A stretch of DNA of 64,000 nucleotides from Saccharum officinarum (Eukaryota > Streptophyta > Magnoliopsida > Poales > Poaceae), in NCBI GenBank assembly GCA_020631735.1, contig CM036209.1:124001-188000 (forward strand), written 5' to 3'. The notes under the pieces are model-generated. The model was not told the origin of the DNA. It saw only the letters and a program-made list of their open reading frames with translations, and did not search any database. The translations under genes were made by a program, and so were the position numbers. Position 1 is the first letter of the stretch, and each line of letters opens with the position of its first letter. This document shows, one piece after another, positions 46,856 through 57,690 of the stretch.

Positions 46856-47689
46856 CACGCGTCGAGCGGATCTAACCCTTCATAAAACGGTTCGTTTTCG
46901 GCCGTACCTTCTCATCCGCCCGAGCTCTTCGCGCCGCCGCCGCCCTTGCTCCTTCGCTGCGCCTTCGCCGCACCGCCTGCCGCCGATGAGCCGCCGCCAC
47001 CTGCGCTGTCTTCCTCGCCCAACCTCGCTCGCGCGCGCGCCAGCCGCCCGCACGCGCCCGCCCGTGCCATCTTCGCTCGCAGTCGCGCCGCCACCACCCT
47101 CGCGCCGCGCCGCCGCAGCCAACGCTCCACCACCGCCGGTGAGACGGGTTCCTGCAAGCCAGCTTCTCCTCTGACCGAAGAACGACTCATCCTCGCCTCC
47201 GATCGATTTTCGTCGATTTGCCCTAACCCTAGGGTTCGTCGGACGATCGTTCGTCGACGAGATTCGTCGCGCGTCGTCTTCTTCGCGAGGTTGTTTCGCG
47301 TCACCTTGACCTCCTTGCTAGGGTTTGCCGTAACTGTTTCTTTTCAATCCTAATTATACCTTGTTTCGGCAAATCAGAGCTCGTTCGGCGATTTCGGGAA
47401 TCTCGCAATCTAGGTCACCTCACCCTGTCAGTCATCTCGACGATCCGAGGTAGCTTCACGTTTCGATTCATATCGTATCTCATATGCTTGCTATCTCTAG
47501 GATTCGTACCTTTTAGTTATATATGTGTTTATAGTAGATCTCTCTATTCCGTCTTTGCAGCGAGTCTGTTGTGTGTCAGGGTGAGATCAGTTTGCTAAAT
47601 CCGAGGCCAAGCCTGCGGATACGGATTGAGGCCAAGCCTCTTGAGTGACAGTTCATCATCTTTCAGAGGTTTTCAGTCAGTTTGTCAGC
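46856..47689 (+). promoter_or_regulatory. Promoter-like leader with predicted intron before env-like ORF (C)
   Basis: A TATA-like CATAAAACGG at 46881 is followed by a leader that is strongly GC-rich (46919-47200, many GCCGCC words). It contains a short upstream ORF (46986-47174) and CCCTAACCCTAGGG near 47221. A predicted 111-bp intron spans 47450-47560 (CCGAG|GTAGC ... TTTGCAG|CGAGT). The identical donor and matching acceptor occur in element A. The env-like ATG at 47690 has A at -3 and G at +4. This arrangement is that of a plant gene promoter and 5' UTR, not a typical retrotransposon spacer. Expression is inferred. Confidence 0.5.
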
Positions 47690-50155
47690 ATGGTGCGTTG
47701 CAAGAACGCCGGTGCTCCTCCTGGTGACGGGGACGACAGTCCTCCTCGTCGGTCTGAGATTGCACGTGGGAAGCGTGTCAAGGTCTTGGCCAGAAAGAAG
47801 AAGAAGACACTCACAGAGGCAGAGATTGCTCAGGCCGTGGCAGATGCAGCAGAGCAGGCAGAGAGAGGTGGCAGGAGCAGTGGCATACGCATAGGCGAGC
47901 GTCGCTTTCATCTTGAAGGTCGACAGCTCGGCACAGAGGCCACTGAGGGCACTGAGGATACTAGAGCTGCAGAGGATATGTCAGTTGATCCACCCACAGA
48001 GACCACAGAGGCTCCAGAGGCTACAGCAGATACAGAGGAGCAGCCAGCTCAGTCTCCAGTACGTCGCCGCTCCACACGCGCCCGTACTCAGGTGTCTCCT
48101 AGGCCAGAGGGCCAGCGACGTGGAGCACGTCCTCCTCCCAGAGCTAGAGGTTCACCCCCGGTCGAGCACTTTGACTTGAGGGGTGCTACAGCACGTCAGG
48201 TGCAGGGGTTGAGGTTCGTGGAGGTCAGTCGGTGGTTTCCACCTGTGAGGGATCCCAGAGCTTCAGAAGGATTCTATACCCCACTTCAGGAGGATTTCTA
48301 CAGAGCTCTAGTTGACAGCGGTATTGCTTTCCGACCACAGAGGGTCTGTCGACTTGAGTCACTAGTTGAGGTTGTGGGAGAGCAGCTACGTCCGCATCTG
48401 TCCTTTCTGCCAGGCTTGTCAGATCTTCTTGGACGGACAGGTGCATACTGCGGCACATGGGTCAGAGAGTTTTATGCTTCACTATGGATTGATCCTGCCC
48501 ATGATTTCATTCACTTTGCATTCCGAGGCCACGATCACCGCCTATACAGCACCAGAGTGCGGGAGATTCTCAGACTCCCAGCTTTTGACACAAAGATACA
48601 TCAGCTATGTTATGGTCAGACTCCTCCACCGAGACGCCCTCACGGCGGGACAGTGCCACCTACAGACTTGGTTCGACCCTGCTTCCGTGAGCCTTTTGGC
48701 GAAGGGTCTCGACGCACGCCCGCCAGTTTGACACCACTGGCCAGAGTTTTGGATGCTATAGTCAGACGCACTCTACTTCCCAGACTTGGCTACAGAGAGG
48801 GACTGACTCGGATGCAGCTATGGGTTGTTCACCACCTCCTCTCACAGACACAGTTTGATATATGGGATCTCATACTTAGTGAGATGGAGGACACCATAGC
48901 TGAGGGCTTCAAGGGTAATCGTCAGCTTCCCTATGCACACTGGATCTGCTTCATTATCAGATCACCTATTCAGCTGCCAGCAGAGATCAGAGCTGAGATA
49001 TCAGATACTACTACTGCTTTCCCTGAGTATGATATCCGTCAGCTTTGGGCTTCAGTTACCAGAGATCAGGCCCCAGTGCCAGGACAGCGTGTGCGACCTG
49101 AGGTTCCTGAGACAGCAGCTGAGCAGGACGCCACAGTTGATGAGCTTGCAGAGGCAGAGCTTGCAGATCTTGACGCTCAGCCTGCTGATCTTCCTGAGGA
49201 TGGGACATCTGACAGCACTGATGAGGACTACCAGCCCATCCCCAGGTACCGGTCTCCTCGGTCCCACGACCACGAGGCCGGTGGCTCTGGTTCAGCCTCC
49301 CGCACAGACCCAGCCATGGTGGCAATACTTGAGAGGTTGACCCAGGCACAGGAGGAGCAGCAACAGCAGATACAGCGACAGGCTCAGGACACAGCTGCAG
49401 CACTTGCACAGATTCAGGCTCGTCAGGACGAGTTTCAGCGTCAGCAGCTTGAGATCCAGAGGCAGCAGGTCGAAATGCAGCGACAGCAGTACGAGATTCA
49501 GCGACAGACTGCAGCTAGTCAGCAGCAGTACTTGGACCTCCTGCGCCACCTAGTCACTGTTGGGGTTCCTCCGCCTGCTTCCGTCCTGACTTCTGCTTTA
49601 CCATCTACTGATCCATCGAGTCAAGGACAGCCGGGTTTCCAGTTCACATCTCCACAGCAGCAGGTTCCCCAGTCTTTCCAGTCCCCGAGCTTCACGCCTA
49701 TTCACACGGGGTTTACACCATCAGACCAGCCTCGCCCTCACCTCCTGACAGGCACACCTTTCGGTGATTTCAGTGCTACCTACAGCGAGTTGACTGGTCA
49801 GCCGACGCCCTCGCACACTACCTTTGCTACTTCGTCAGGGTTGTCAGCTTCAGAGGCAGCTATTCCTCCAGTGACAGGGACCGGGACTACAGAGACTCTT
49901 CCTTCGTCAGTTGCCTCGACAGATCCTCTAGCTATTGGCTCGCTACAGGCTCAGGTCACTCAGATGGATCCTATTGTTGCTACTACGACAGTACCTGTTC
50001 CTGCCGTTCAGACCCAGACAGTTACACAACCACATGTTTCTTCAGAGGGTCAGCCAGATAGCTCAGATTCCGAGGGAGATTCTCTACATTTTGTGTTTAC
50101 TCCACGCACCTCGGCACCCGACACGACTCCGTCTGTCCTCCCGTCAGATCCTTAG
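47690..50155 (+). CDS. Env-like accessory ORF of Sirevirus C, intact (821 aa)
   Basis: The frame is open from a GTG at 47645; ATG 47690 is preferred for its context and because element A shares it. Residue numbers are approximate. 1-60: basic, Lys/Arg-rich, possible nuclear localisation. 60-170: acidic Thr/Glu/Pro and Arg-rich low complexity. 170-450: globular, with WVREFYASLWIDP, FAFRGHDHRLYS, REILRLP and LPYAHWICFIIRS. 560-630: Gln-rich coiled coil of QRQQ repeats. The rest is Ser/Thr/Pro/Gln-rich. There is no N-terminal signal peptide, no C-terminal anchor and no Cys-rich ectodomain. The globular part resembles the family named putative plant transposon protein. Sirevirus ORFs here are called env-like by position; the sequence argues against an envelope. 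Its role is unknown; nucleic-acid or particle association would suit the basic and coiled-coil parts. Confidence 0.85.
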   Translation: MVRCKNAGAPPGDGDDSPPRRSEIARGKRVKVLARKKKKTLTEAEIAQAVADAAEQAERGGRSSGIRIGERRFHLEGRQLGTEATEGTEDTRAAEDMSVDPPTETTEAPEATADTEEQPAQSPVRRRSTRARTQVSPRPEGQRRGARPPPRARGSPPVEHFDLRGATARQVQGLRFVEVSRWFPPVRDPRASEGFYTPLQEDFYRALVDSGIAFRPQRVCRLESLVEVVGEQLRPHLSFLPGLSDLLGRTGAYCGTWVREFYASLWIDPAHDFIHFAFRGHDHRLYSTRVREILRLPAFDTKIHQLCYGQTPPPRRPHGGTVPPTDLVRPCFREPFGEGSRRTPASLTPLARVLDAIVRRTLLPRLGYREGLTRMQLWVVHHLLSQTQFDIWDLILSEMEDTIAEGFKGNRQLPYAHWICFIIRSPIQLPAEIRAEISDTTTAFPEYDIRQLWASVTRDQAPVPGQRVRPEVPETAAEQDATVDELAEAELADLDAQPADLPEDGTSDSTDEDYQPIPRYRSPRSHDHEAGGSGSASRTDPAMVAILERLTQAQEEQQQQIQRQAQDTAAALAQIQARQDEFQRQQLEIQRQQVEMQRQQYEIQRQTAASQQQYLDLLRHLVTVGVPPPASVLTSALPSTDPSSQGQPGFQFTSPQQQVPQSFQSPSFTPIHTGFTPSDQPRPHLLTGTPFGDFSATYSELTGQPTPSHTTFATSSGLSASEAAIPPVTGTGTTETLPSSVASTDPLAIGSLQAQVTQMDPIVATTTVPVPAVQTQTVTQPHVSSEGQPDSSDSEGDSLHFVFTPRTSAPDTTPSVLPSDP

Positions 50156-50607
50156 ATTAGCTCTTTTTTTGGCGCTTGATGCCAAAGGGGGAGAGAGAGT
50201 AGTTTCAGGGGGAGTTTTGAGAAAGGGTTTTCGTTCTTTCTTGTGTGCTACATTCATGCATCATGTTTACTTTTCAGTCATTGCATTCGTGTGACATGTC
50301 GTCGTGTGATAAACCTTGAGCCTTAATGTTTTATCCAATCACAGTGTTAGCGCTTGTCACCTTTTTAATTATAGCTCTAAGGTTGTGCTTCCGTGCCTTA
50401 CTCCGATTACTTATGAGCTATATCTGTTTGTGTACTAACGCTTTTTGTCTTATCTTATGAGTACACTCTTTTGGCTTGGGACACATAAGCATTCCTAACC
50501 CTTCTTTGCTTATTGCTTTTTGCTTATGTGAACCATGCATGTTCGAAAACCTCAACTCCAATCTTTCATATCTTAGTGTTGTCATCAATCACCAAAAAGG
50601 GGGAGAT
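50156..50607 (+). promoter_or_regulatory. Polypurine tract region of element C
   Basis: AAAGGGGGAGAGAGAG at about 50183, CAGGGGGAG at about 50207, and AAAAAGGGGGAGAT abutting the 3' LTR (50594-50607). The last is the likely plus-strand primer. The stretch between has no ORF. Confidence 0.8.
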
Positions 50608-52213
50608 TGAAAGCATCTAGGCCCCGAGGTTTGGTTTCGGCAATTGATGACAACGCTTTATTACCATGACTAACGTGTGTTTTGCAGAAACTTTGGTAAG
50701 TTAGGTCATGGAGTTTTTAACTGCTTTGGGCACCATGGTATTCATGCCCCTTGATGGAAATCGTTTCGGTTTTCAAAAGAGTGACGTCAAGATTAAGGAC
50801 GGTTAGTTCCGGATGTCGAGGTGTTGAGAGACATTTGGAATAGTCGTTAGGATCTTCGTTTTTCTCTTTTGGCCGTACTATAAAGGGGGGCATGAGCGGG
50901 TAGCTTGACCTAGGCGAGTCCTATGTTTAGGTGTGGTGCACACTTGTTAAACTTGGCGCTAGGCAGCTCTAGATTAGCTCAAAGTTCAGTTGGAAGCAAC
51001 TTGGTTCAAGTTGTGACGCGTTTCGGAGAGTTTCGGGTTGTTTTCCCTTGACCGGACGCGGTCCTCGGCATGACCGGACGCGTCCGGTCAGTACAGTTCC
51101 GCGGCTAGGGTTTCAGCTCTGAACACCAGACGCGGTCCTCGCGAGGACCGGACGCGGTGGTCAGAAGTCAACACGTGTCACTTGAGGGAAACACCCGATC
51201 GGACGCGACCTGGGTATGATCGGCGCGTCCGGTCATAGTCCAGTAAGGTCCAGAGACGACCGGACGCGTCCGGTCATCACCGATCGGACGCGGTCGCGCG
51301 TCCGGTGCGAGTACAGTTGCTCCCTGCACGATCGGACGCGTCCGGTCACCCCTGACCGGTGCGTCCGGTCACTCAGTGGTTTTTCGGTTTTCGACCGTTA
51401 CGAGCGACCGGCGCGTCCGGTCAGTATGACCGGCGCGTCCGGTCAGCTCGAGTTTTGCTGAGTCAGCAGGTAACGGTTCGTTTTGTCTGTGGGGTGTATA
51501 AATACATCCCCACCACCTCTTTTAGAGGTCTCTTGCTCATTTGATCAGCTGATAAACACCTTTGGAGTGCAAGGGAGTGCAAGAGCACTAGTGAGGATAG
51601 AGATTTGAGAATCAAAGCTTGAGAGTTCCTCACTAGCGATTAGAGAGTAGCAAGTGTGCATCCACTTTCTCATTTGGGCTCGTAGTGGTCAAGTGAGAGT
51701 TCTAGCTTGTTACTCTTGGTGATCGCCATCACCTAGACGGCTTGGTGGTGATTGGGAGTTTGGTGATCATCCAGCGGAGCTTGTGGATGACCCAACTCAT
51801 CTTGTGAGCGGTTGTGGGTGATTCACCGTGACGGAGTGTCAAAGAATCAACCCGTAGAGAGCACTTGATCCTTGCGCGGATCAAGGGGGAGCGACACCCT
51901 TGCGCGGGTGCTCCAACGAGGACTAGTGGGGAGTGGCGACTCTCCGATACCTCAGAAAAACATCACCGTGTTCCTTGCCCCGTTATATTCAAGCATTTAC
52001 ATTCTCGTATTTACTTTCATTGCTTGTTTACATTCCTAGACTTGCCATGCTAGACTAGGTTTGGAAACTAGGGTGCAAAACTTTGTATCGGTAGACTCTC
52101 TAGGAACACAAGTAGACACTAGGGGTGAATTCCGGCTTGTAGGATTTATTTCTTGCATTTAATTTTTAGAAAAGCCCAATTCACCCCCCCTCTTGGGCAT
52201 CTTGATCCTTTCA
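50608..52213 (+). repeat. 3' LTR of element C
   Basis: 1606 bp with TGAAAG...CTTTCA ends and TATAAATAC at 51497-51505. The array is at 51048-51446. It differs from the 5' LTR by a few transitions and about eight single-base indels in homopolymers. Confidence 0.94.
51048..51446. repeat. CG-rich palindrome array in LTR (element C, 3' copy)
   Basis: Unit order equals that of 39248-39646. Perfect GACCGGACGCGTCCGGTC sites lie near 51072 and 51258, with GGTCCTCGCGAGGACC at about 51133. Confidence 0.85.
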
Positions 52214-52920
52214 CCGGCGACCGATGGCGTGAGGCCAAATCTGAAACTTTGAGGCACGGGTGGCTGCGCGGGCGGCGGCCGTCCAGCGCCGCTCCAGATG
52301 ATGGCCGTATCTGGGCTTCGGGCGATGGATCCGGCACACCTGCTGGTTCTGGGGCTCCGGGGCACTTGCGCGTAGAGGTGCGGATGGCCCGAGTGGAGGT
52401 GTGGTGGCCGTCAGGCGCCGCCTTCGGTTGAGGCCATATCTGCATGCTGGTGGTGCACTTCCAAGAATTCCACCGTTACGGGTCTGGCGGCGGTCTTCCT
52501 CGATGGTCACTGGCGTAACGGAATGGATTTCGGTGAGACAGCTGCTGCGTTTTGATGACGGTGACGCCCGTGGGTGCCACTTCCTCGTTGGAGGCGTCGT
52601 CACTTCTCTTTAACACAGGGTGCCATAGAGATCTTTCGGGGTGAAATTGAAGACATCGCTTTTGGAAGATTCCTCATTAGTTGTTAGTGTTGGTGCCAGC
52701 ATAGTTATCTCCCGAAATTCTTAGCGCCGTTGCCGTGCATTTCGTGGCGTATTCTTGTCTTGTAGCAAGCTGGAATGCCGTGGATGACTTCTAGAGCTCC
52801 TAGTTTATTTTCTCTTTCGTTTTTCTGGCCTCTGGCCTCAGCTTTGTAATAATTGGCCCGATTCTACCTGTTGGTAGATGAAGCCGGGTATGAAATATTA
52901 TCCTTTATCTAAAAAAAATT
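52214..52920 (+). mobile_element. Probable LINE 3' end (5'-truncated)
   Basis: Non-coding GC-rich sequence passes into a 3' UTR-like stretch with TTTGTAATAATTGG and GAAGCCGGGTATGAAAT, ending in TTATCTAAAAAAAA at about 52919. That ending is usual for plant L1-type elements. No reverse-transcriptase remnant lies in the 700 bases present, fitting a 5'-truncated copy. Element C may have inserted into it; its left part would then be beyond the gap. Confidence 0.5.
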
Positions 52921-53798
52921 ATAAAGCGTCCGTGCAACATTGAATAGGCATCCACCACACGTGCGGCAAGCTACGGCCCGCGGCCAACTATGAACTCTGC
53001 ATGCACAATTGCACATTGGCGCCAGCCACCAACCCCCTGCTCACCTTGCGCAGGAATGGCACAAGTGCGAGAGATCAATAACAATCTACTAGTAATCCTT
53101 TGGCCTAACGCAAAGCAAATTTTAGCGAGCACGTACATAGGTGCACGTGCGTACAGCGGCAGGACGACCCAGCAACAGCGCGTCCTCGTCAGCCAAGGCC
53201 CGTACTTATACTTGCTGGTCGCCCCTTTATCGATCCGTGACTAGAGAGAGGGATCGGCCACGCGACGAGCTTAGCTGTGCGACGCCTAGCCTGTGCAGTC
53301 CAGCCACCGGAGGTCCGGTCCAGAGCACAGCATAGATACCGGCGACCGGGCCATGTCCCCTGCTCTGCTCCGTTATAAAGTAGGAGTACTAGCAGTAGTC
53401 CTGTTCCGTTCCGTTGGGTGCGCCCTGACGGACGGACACAGCATCTCCATCGAGAGCGACGCCGGAGCTACCGGGTATACTTAATTCCGAGGTACACTTT
53501 GTTTTTCTGTCTGCCCTTTGTGAGAATGAAAGACATAAAGCTAGAAGAGGATCGACGATGCCCTCACCAATTACGTGCTACAGGTGTTGTTGCCCAGGCG
53601 TGTCCAGTTTTGGTTTACGTGGAAAAAATGGAGATGGACGAGCGAGCGTTCCAACAAAACCGTGCCCGTGCGGCAGGTAGACCATCGTTATCGTCATATA
53701 TCCCTCGCTGTAGCTCTAGCTGTATCCCCGTGCACGGCGCTGTCGTCTCTCGCCGTCGCCGGCCGACCTTCTCAAAATCGTCATTGTTCCTCTTCCGG
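52921..53798. other. Intergenic, no supported gene
   Basis: Ordinary-composition plant sequence. It has a TATA-like CGTTATAAAGTAGG at 53370 and short ORFs of 60-138 residues that I do not recognise. It could include a promoter or gene remnant, but nothing names it. Confidence 0.4.
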
Positions 53799-53803
53799 TC
53801 ATC

Positions 53804-53996
53804 TGTTATCAACGACGTATGGAATATGAAGTAAAACGAAATCAATCACAGCGGAGACACACGATTTAACGTGGAAAACCCCTCCAATGCGAAGGGGAAA
53901 AACCACGGGCACCAGCCAGCAACAATCTCACTATCTCAAGAGTTTTGGGTTACACGCCTGCGGCGGCTTACAAGAGAATCAAGTCTCCAAGAAACT
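53804..53996 (-). repeat. Truncated 3' LTR of element D
   Basis: Nearly identical to 57374-57566. The U3 portion with the TATA region is absent. Confidence 0.92.
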
Positions 53997-56900
53997 ATCT
54001 GTACTAGGACACTGAGCAGCTGACAACTTAAAGTGAGGTGCAATAGGGGTACTAACAGCCTTAACATTTTGCATGTTGAAACGCTGAAGAACTTTCTTGA
54101 TATAATTTTGTTGACTAAGAAATAGCAAACCAGATTTTCTGTCTCTACTAATTTCCATACCAAGAATTTTCTTAGCACTACCAAGATCTTTCATATCAAA
54201 CTCACTACTTAACAACTTCTTTAACTTAGTATTTCAATCTTGCTCTTGGCAGCAATCAGCATATCATCAACATATAACAGCAAATATATAAGTGATCCAT
54301 TAACATGCTTGATGTAAACACAACTATCATATCTAGATCTTTTGAAACTGTATGACAACATAAATGAATCAAACCTCTTGTTCCACTGACGAGGGGACTG
54401 TTTCAAACCATACAAGCAGCGCTTCAACTTGCACATATATTTTTCCTTGCCAGGCACTATGAACCCTTCCGGTTGGTCTATGTATATGTCCTCCTCTAAC
54501 TCTCCATGCAAAAACGCAGTCTTCACATCTAACTGCTCAAGCTCAAGATCATGTGAAGCAACAATACTCAAGAATGTACGAATTGAACTGTGTTTTACCA
54601 CTGGAGAGAACATATCATTATAGTCAACACCTGGAATTTGACTATAGCCTTTTGCAACTAACCTTGCCTTATACTTTAAAGGCTCGCTTGGAGATAAACT
54701 CTTCTTTCTCTTGAAGATCCACTTGCAATTTATGGTCTTCTTGTTCTTAGGCAAAGGAACAACCTCCCATGTACTGTTCTTCTCAAGAGACTGCATCTCC
54801 TCATGCATAGCAGAAATCCAATTCTCACTATCAGCACAACGAACAGCTTCTTTATAGGTTGCTGGCTCATGAACATTCTCCACTTGTTCAGCACAACTCA
54901 AAGCATAGTAAGACAAATTATATTCTTCGATAAGACGTTTAGGAGGTACAACTGTCCTTGTTGACTTGCATTGAGCAATAGGTAATTCCTCCTGTAGCTG
55001 CAAAATAGGAGGAGTTTGCTGAACATCATTATGAGCATCATCATCAGCAACATCATTATTATGGTCATCCTGCTCATCAGCAGGCTCCACCTGCACACCT
55101 ATATCATCATCAACATGCTCCACCTGTATGCGCATACTCTGCAGCTCTTTTTCTGGAACATGATCTGAGGGCAAACTGTCAGTAAACATCACAGATTCAT
55201 TGAATACAACACTCCTGCTCATAAAAGTCTTCCCTGTTTCAGGATTCCACAATTTATAGCCTTTGATTCCTGAACCATAACCAAGGAAAAGACACTTAAC
55301 AGCTCTAGACTCTAATTTTCCATTGTCAACATGAGCATAAGCAGTGCATCCAAAATCTTTTAACTGTGAATAATCAGCAGGTGTACCAGACCATACCTCA
55401 ATAGGAGTTTTCTTATTTAGTGGAATAGAAGGTGACCTGTTTATCAAGTAACAGGCAGTATTAGCAGCTTCAGCCCAAAAACGCTTGCTCATCCTTGCAT
55501 GAGACAGCATGCAACGGGCCTTGGAGATAATGGTTCTGTTCATCCGTTCTGCTACACCATTCTGTTGTGGAGTATGGGGTATGGTGTGATGCCTAACAAT
55601 GCCTTCCTGTCTGCAATAATCATTAAAGGCATACGAACAAAATTCTCCACCATTATCAGTACGAAGCAATTTTAACTTTCTTTCAGTTTGTCTTTCTATC
55701 ATTACTTTTCAGTTCTTAAACGCAGCAAAAGTATCATCTTTCTGTTTTAGAAAATAAGGCCAAACCCTTCTAGAATAATCATCAATAATTGTAAGCATGT
55801 AACGAACACCACCTAGTGAGAGTTTCTTAGAAGGACCCCATAAATCAGCATGAACATAATCAAGAGTACCTTTGGTGGTGTAAATAGAAGTGTTGAACTG
55901 TACCCTCTTATGCTTGCCGAAAATACAATGCTCACAAAACTTGATCTTACTAGAAGTGCAGCCTTTCAGTAGGTTTCTCTTCATCAAATCTGCCATACCA
56001 TGGTGACTCATATGTCCTAAACGCATGTGCCAAAGGTTAGTTTTACTAGGTTCATCATTAGTAACAACAGCAGCAGCGGAATCAGAACCATGTAAAGTAC
56101 ACCCTCTAAGGACATATAACTTTGCAGAATTAAGATCACCTTTCAAACAGACAAGAGAACCTTTTGATACCTTCAGAATACCATCTGAACCGGAATATTT
56201 GTAACTTTCTGCATCAAGCGTGCTCAATGAGATAAGATTCCTAGACATCCCTGGTATATACCTGACGTTTTTCAGCGTGCGTGTCATGCCATCATCAGTC
56301 TTGATCTGAACTGATCTAATCCCCACGATGTCACATGGGTTATCATCTCCCATCCGCACAACATCCCCTTTCTGCACAGACTTATATGAACTAAACCAAT
56401 TTCTGTTAGTGCAAATATGAACCGAACATGCGGAATCTAGAATCCATTCATCATGACCAGCAACACAACCAGCAAGCACTACCAGACAATCTCCAGAATC
56501 ATCATCAGACGCAGCAGCAGCAACAGAGACCTTACCAGCCGACTTATTTTTTCTCTTCTCCTTATTCTGTACTTTTCTGCAATCCTCAACATTATGATTT
56601 GTCAGTTTGCAATAAACACAGAACTTTTTATTATCATGCGGCTTGGACTTTGAACGGCCTCTCCTCTCGTAGTTCTTTCTACCATCATTGCTATCATATG
56701 AGGATCTGTTATCAGTTCTGCCTCTCACATGCAAAGCTTCGCCCTTTGAGGACGACGTTCCGTCATGCTGCACCATAACTTTCATCTTCTCCTTAGACTG
56801 GAGAGCCTCATAAACTTCCTTTAGGGTTAGTTCATCACGGCTCAAAAGTATGGTGTCACGAAAATTTGCATACGAATTTAGCAAAGAACATAACAGTAAA

Positions 56901-57340
56901 AGACCTAAGTCCTCATCATCATACTTCACCTCCATCGACACTAGGTCGGCCACGATCTTCTTGAATTCAGCGATGTGGGTCATCACCGAATCCTCCTCCT
57001 TCATCTTTAGAGTGAACAGTTTCATCTTCATCTGCATCTTACTGGTTAGATCCTTGCACATACAGATCGATTCCAGTTTCAGCCATAGTTCTGCAGCAGT
57101 TTTCTCTTTCAAACACTCCTGCAAAATATCATTATGAAGATGTAACTGAATTAGGGCGAGAGCCTTCTGATCCTTGCGGATCTCCTCAGGAGTCCAATTG
57201 GCTTTACTCTTGCCGAATTTATCCAGCGCCTCATCGTAGTCATGAGTCTGCGCCAGAATTCCCCGCATCTTGACTTGCCATAGCGAGAACCGCGTGTCGT
57301 AGTTCAGCAGCGGAAGATCGAACTTCATCGACGTCGTCAT
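53997..57340 (-). pseudogene. Gag-pol of Tork-like copia element D
   Basis: The start at 57340 (MTTSMKFDLPLLNYD) is chosen because upstream codons lie in the primer site and LTR. Gag carries one CCHC knuckle, CVYCKLTNHNVEDC. The protease reads LDSACSVHI (Ala after Ser where Gly is usual). The HHCC finger is HMRLGHMSHHG...CEHCIFGK. Integrase shows HADLWGP, RTDNGGEF and QQNGVAERMN. An in-frame TGA at 55706-55708 interrupts integrase where Trp is likely. RT includes QLDVKTAFLHGELEEDIY and YVDDMLIAAK. The frame then shifts near 54228 (one base), continues KKILGMEISRDRKSG, and ends at the deletion junction. RNase H is missing, so no functional enzyme can be made. Confidence 0.92.
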
Positions 57341-57359
57341 GAACCCTACAGCAACCGAA

Positions 57360-57373
57360 GCTCCGGTACCACT
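57360..57373 (-). promoter_or_regulatory. Primer binding site of element D
   Basis: The minus strand just inside the 5' LTR reads AGTGGTACCGGAGC, close to TGGTATCAGAGC (initiator Met tRNA complement). Confidence 0.8.
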
Positions 57374-57685
57374 TGTTATCAACGACGTATGGAATATGAA
57401 GTAAAACGAAATCAATCACAGCGGAGACACACGATTTAACGTGGAAAACCCCTCCAATGCGAAGGGGAAAAACCACGGGCACCAGCCAGCAACAATCTCA
57501 CTATCTCAAGAGTTTTGGGTTACACGCATACGGCGGCTTACAAGAGAATCAAGTCTCCAAGAAACCCTAACAAGGGTATATATGTACCGCTACGCTCCGG
57601 CCCAGCCTTCGACTTTACAGGCCTCCGCTTCGCTCCGTCAGAAGCCCGGCCTATATCTTGCAGTGAATTTGGAACAACTCCAACA
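57374..57685 (-). repeat. 5' LTR of element D (312 bp)
   Basis: Minus-strand ends TGTTGGAG and GATAACA. A TATA-like ACATATATACCC lies opposite 57574-57587. The outer edge coincides with the TCATC duplication. Confidence 0.9.
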
Positions 57686-57690
57686 TCATC

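Larger units (their letters stand above)
38810..52213 (+). mobile_element. Ty1/copia Sirevirus element C (complete structure)
   Basis: 13.4 kb: 5' LTR (38810-40411), primer binding site, gag (40465-42808), pol (42823-46052), palindrome array with promoter-like leader (46518-47689), env-like ORF (47690-50155), three polypurine tracts and 3' LTR (50608-52213). The LTRs are about 99% alike, so insertion is recent. RT and RNase H are open and the env-like ORF is intact. Gag has two frame breaks and integrase a deletion of about 30 bases, so it is non-autonomous as read. The right flank is CCGGC; the left flank is in the gap. Confidence 0.95.
53804..57685 (-). mobile_element. Ty1/copia element D (Tork-like), internally deleted
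   Basis: Minus-strand order: 5' LTR (57685-57374, 312 bp), primer binding site, gag-pol (57340 to about 53997), truncated 3' LTR (53996-53804, 193 bp). Ends are TGTTGGAG and GATAACA. The 3' part of RT, all of RNase H, the polypurine tract and the first 119 bases of the 3' LTR are missing. RT sequence joins directly to LTR sequence at 53996/53997. Short LTRs and integrase/RT motifs (CRQEGIVRHHT, QQNGVAERMNRT) suit the Tork lineage. Clean flanking duplications show the deletion came after insertion. Confidence 0.92.
53799..57690. repeat. 5-bp target site duplication (TCATC) of element D
   Basis: TCATC at 53799-53803 and again at 57686-57690, exactly flanking the TG...CA ends of element D. This fixes the element boundaries, although the left LTR is shortened. 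Confidence 0.9.

Noticed and set aside
46912..47353. GC-rich ORFs of 80-135 codons in the leader before the env-like ORF
   Set aside because: Their composition follows the GC-rich 5' UTR; frames are not conserved with element A; treated as leader.
47690..50155. Calling the ORF a true retroviral envelope
   Set aside because: No signal peptide, membrane anchor or Cys-rich ectodomain is visible; only its position is env-like.
38810..52213. Target duplication of element C
   Set aside because: The left flank is in the N block, so no claim is possible.
57374..57572. Ending the element D LTR at 57572 (TGTTAGGG on the minus strand)
   Set aside because: Flanks would not match, whereas the end at 57685 gives a perfect TCATC duplication.
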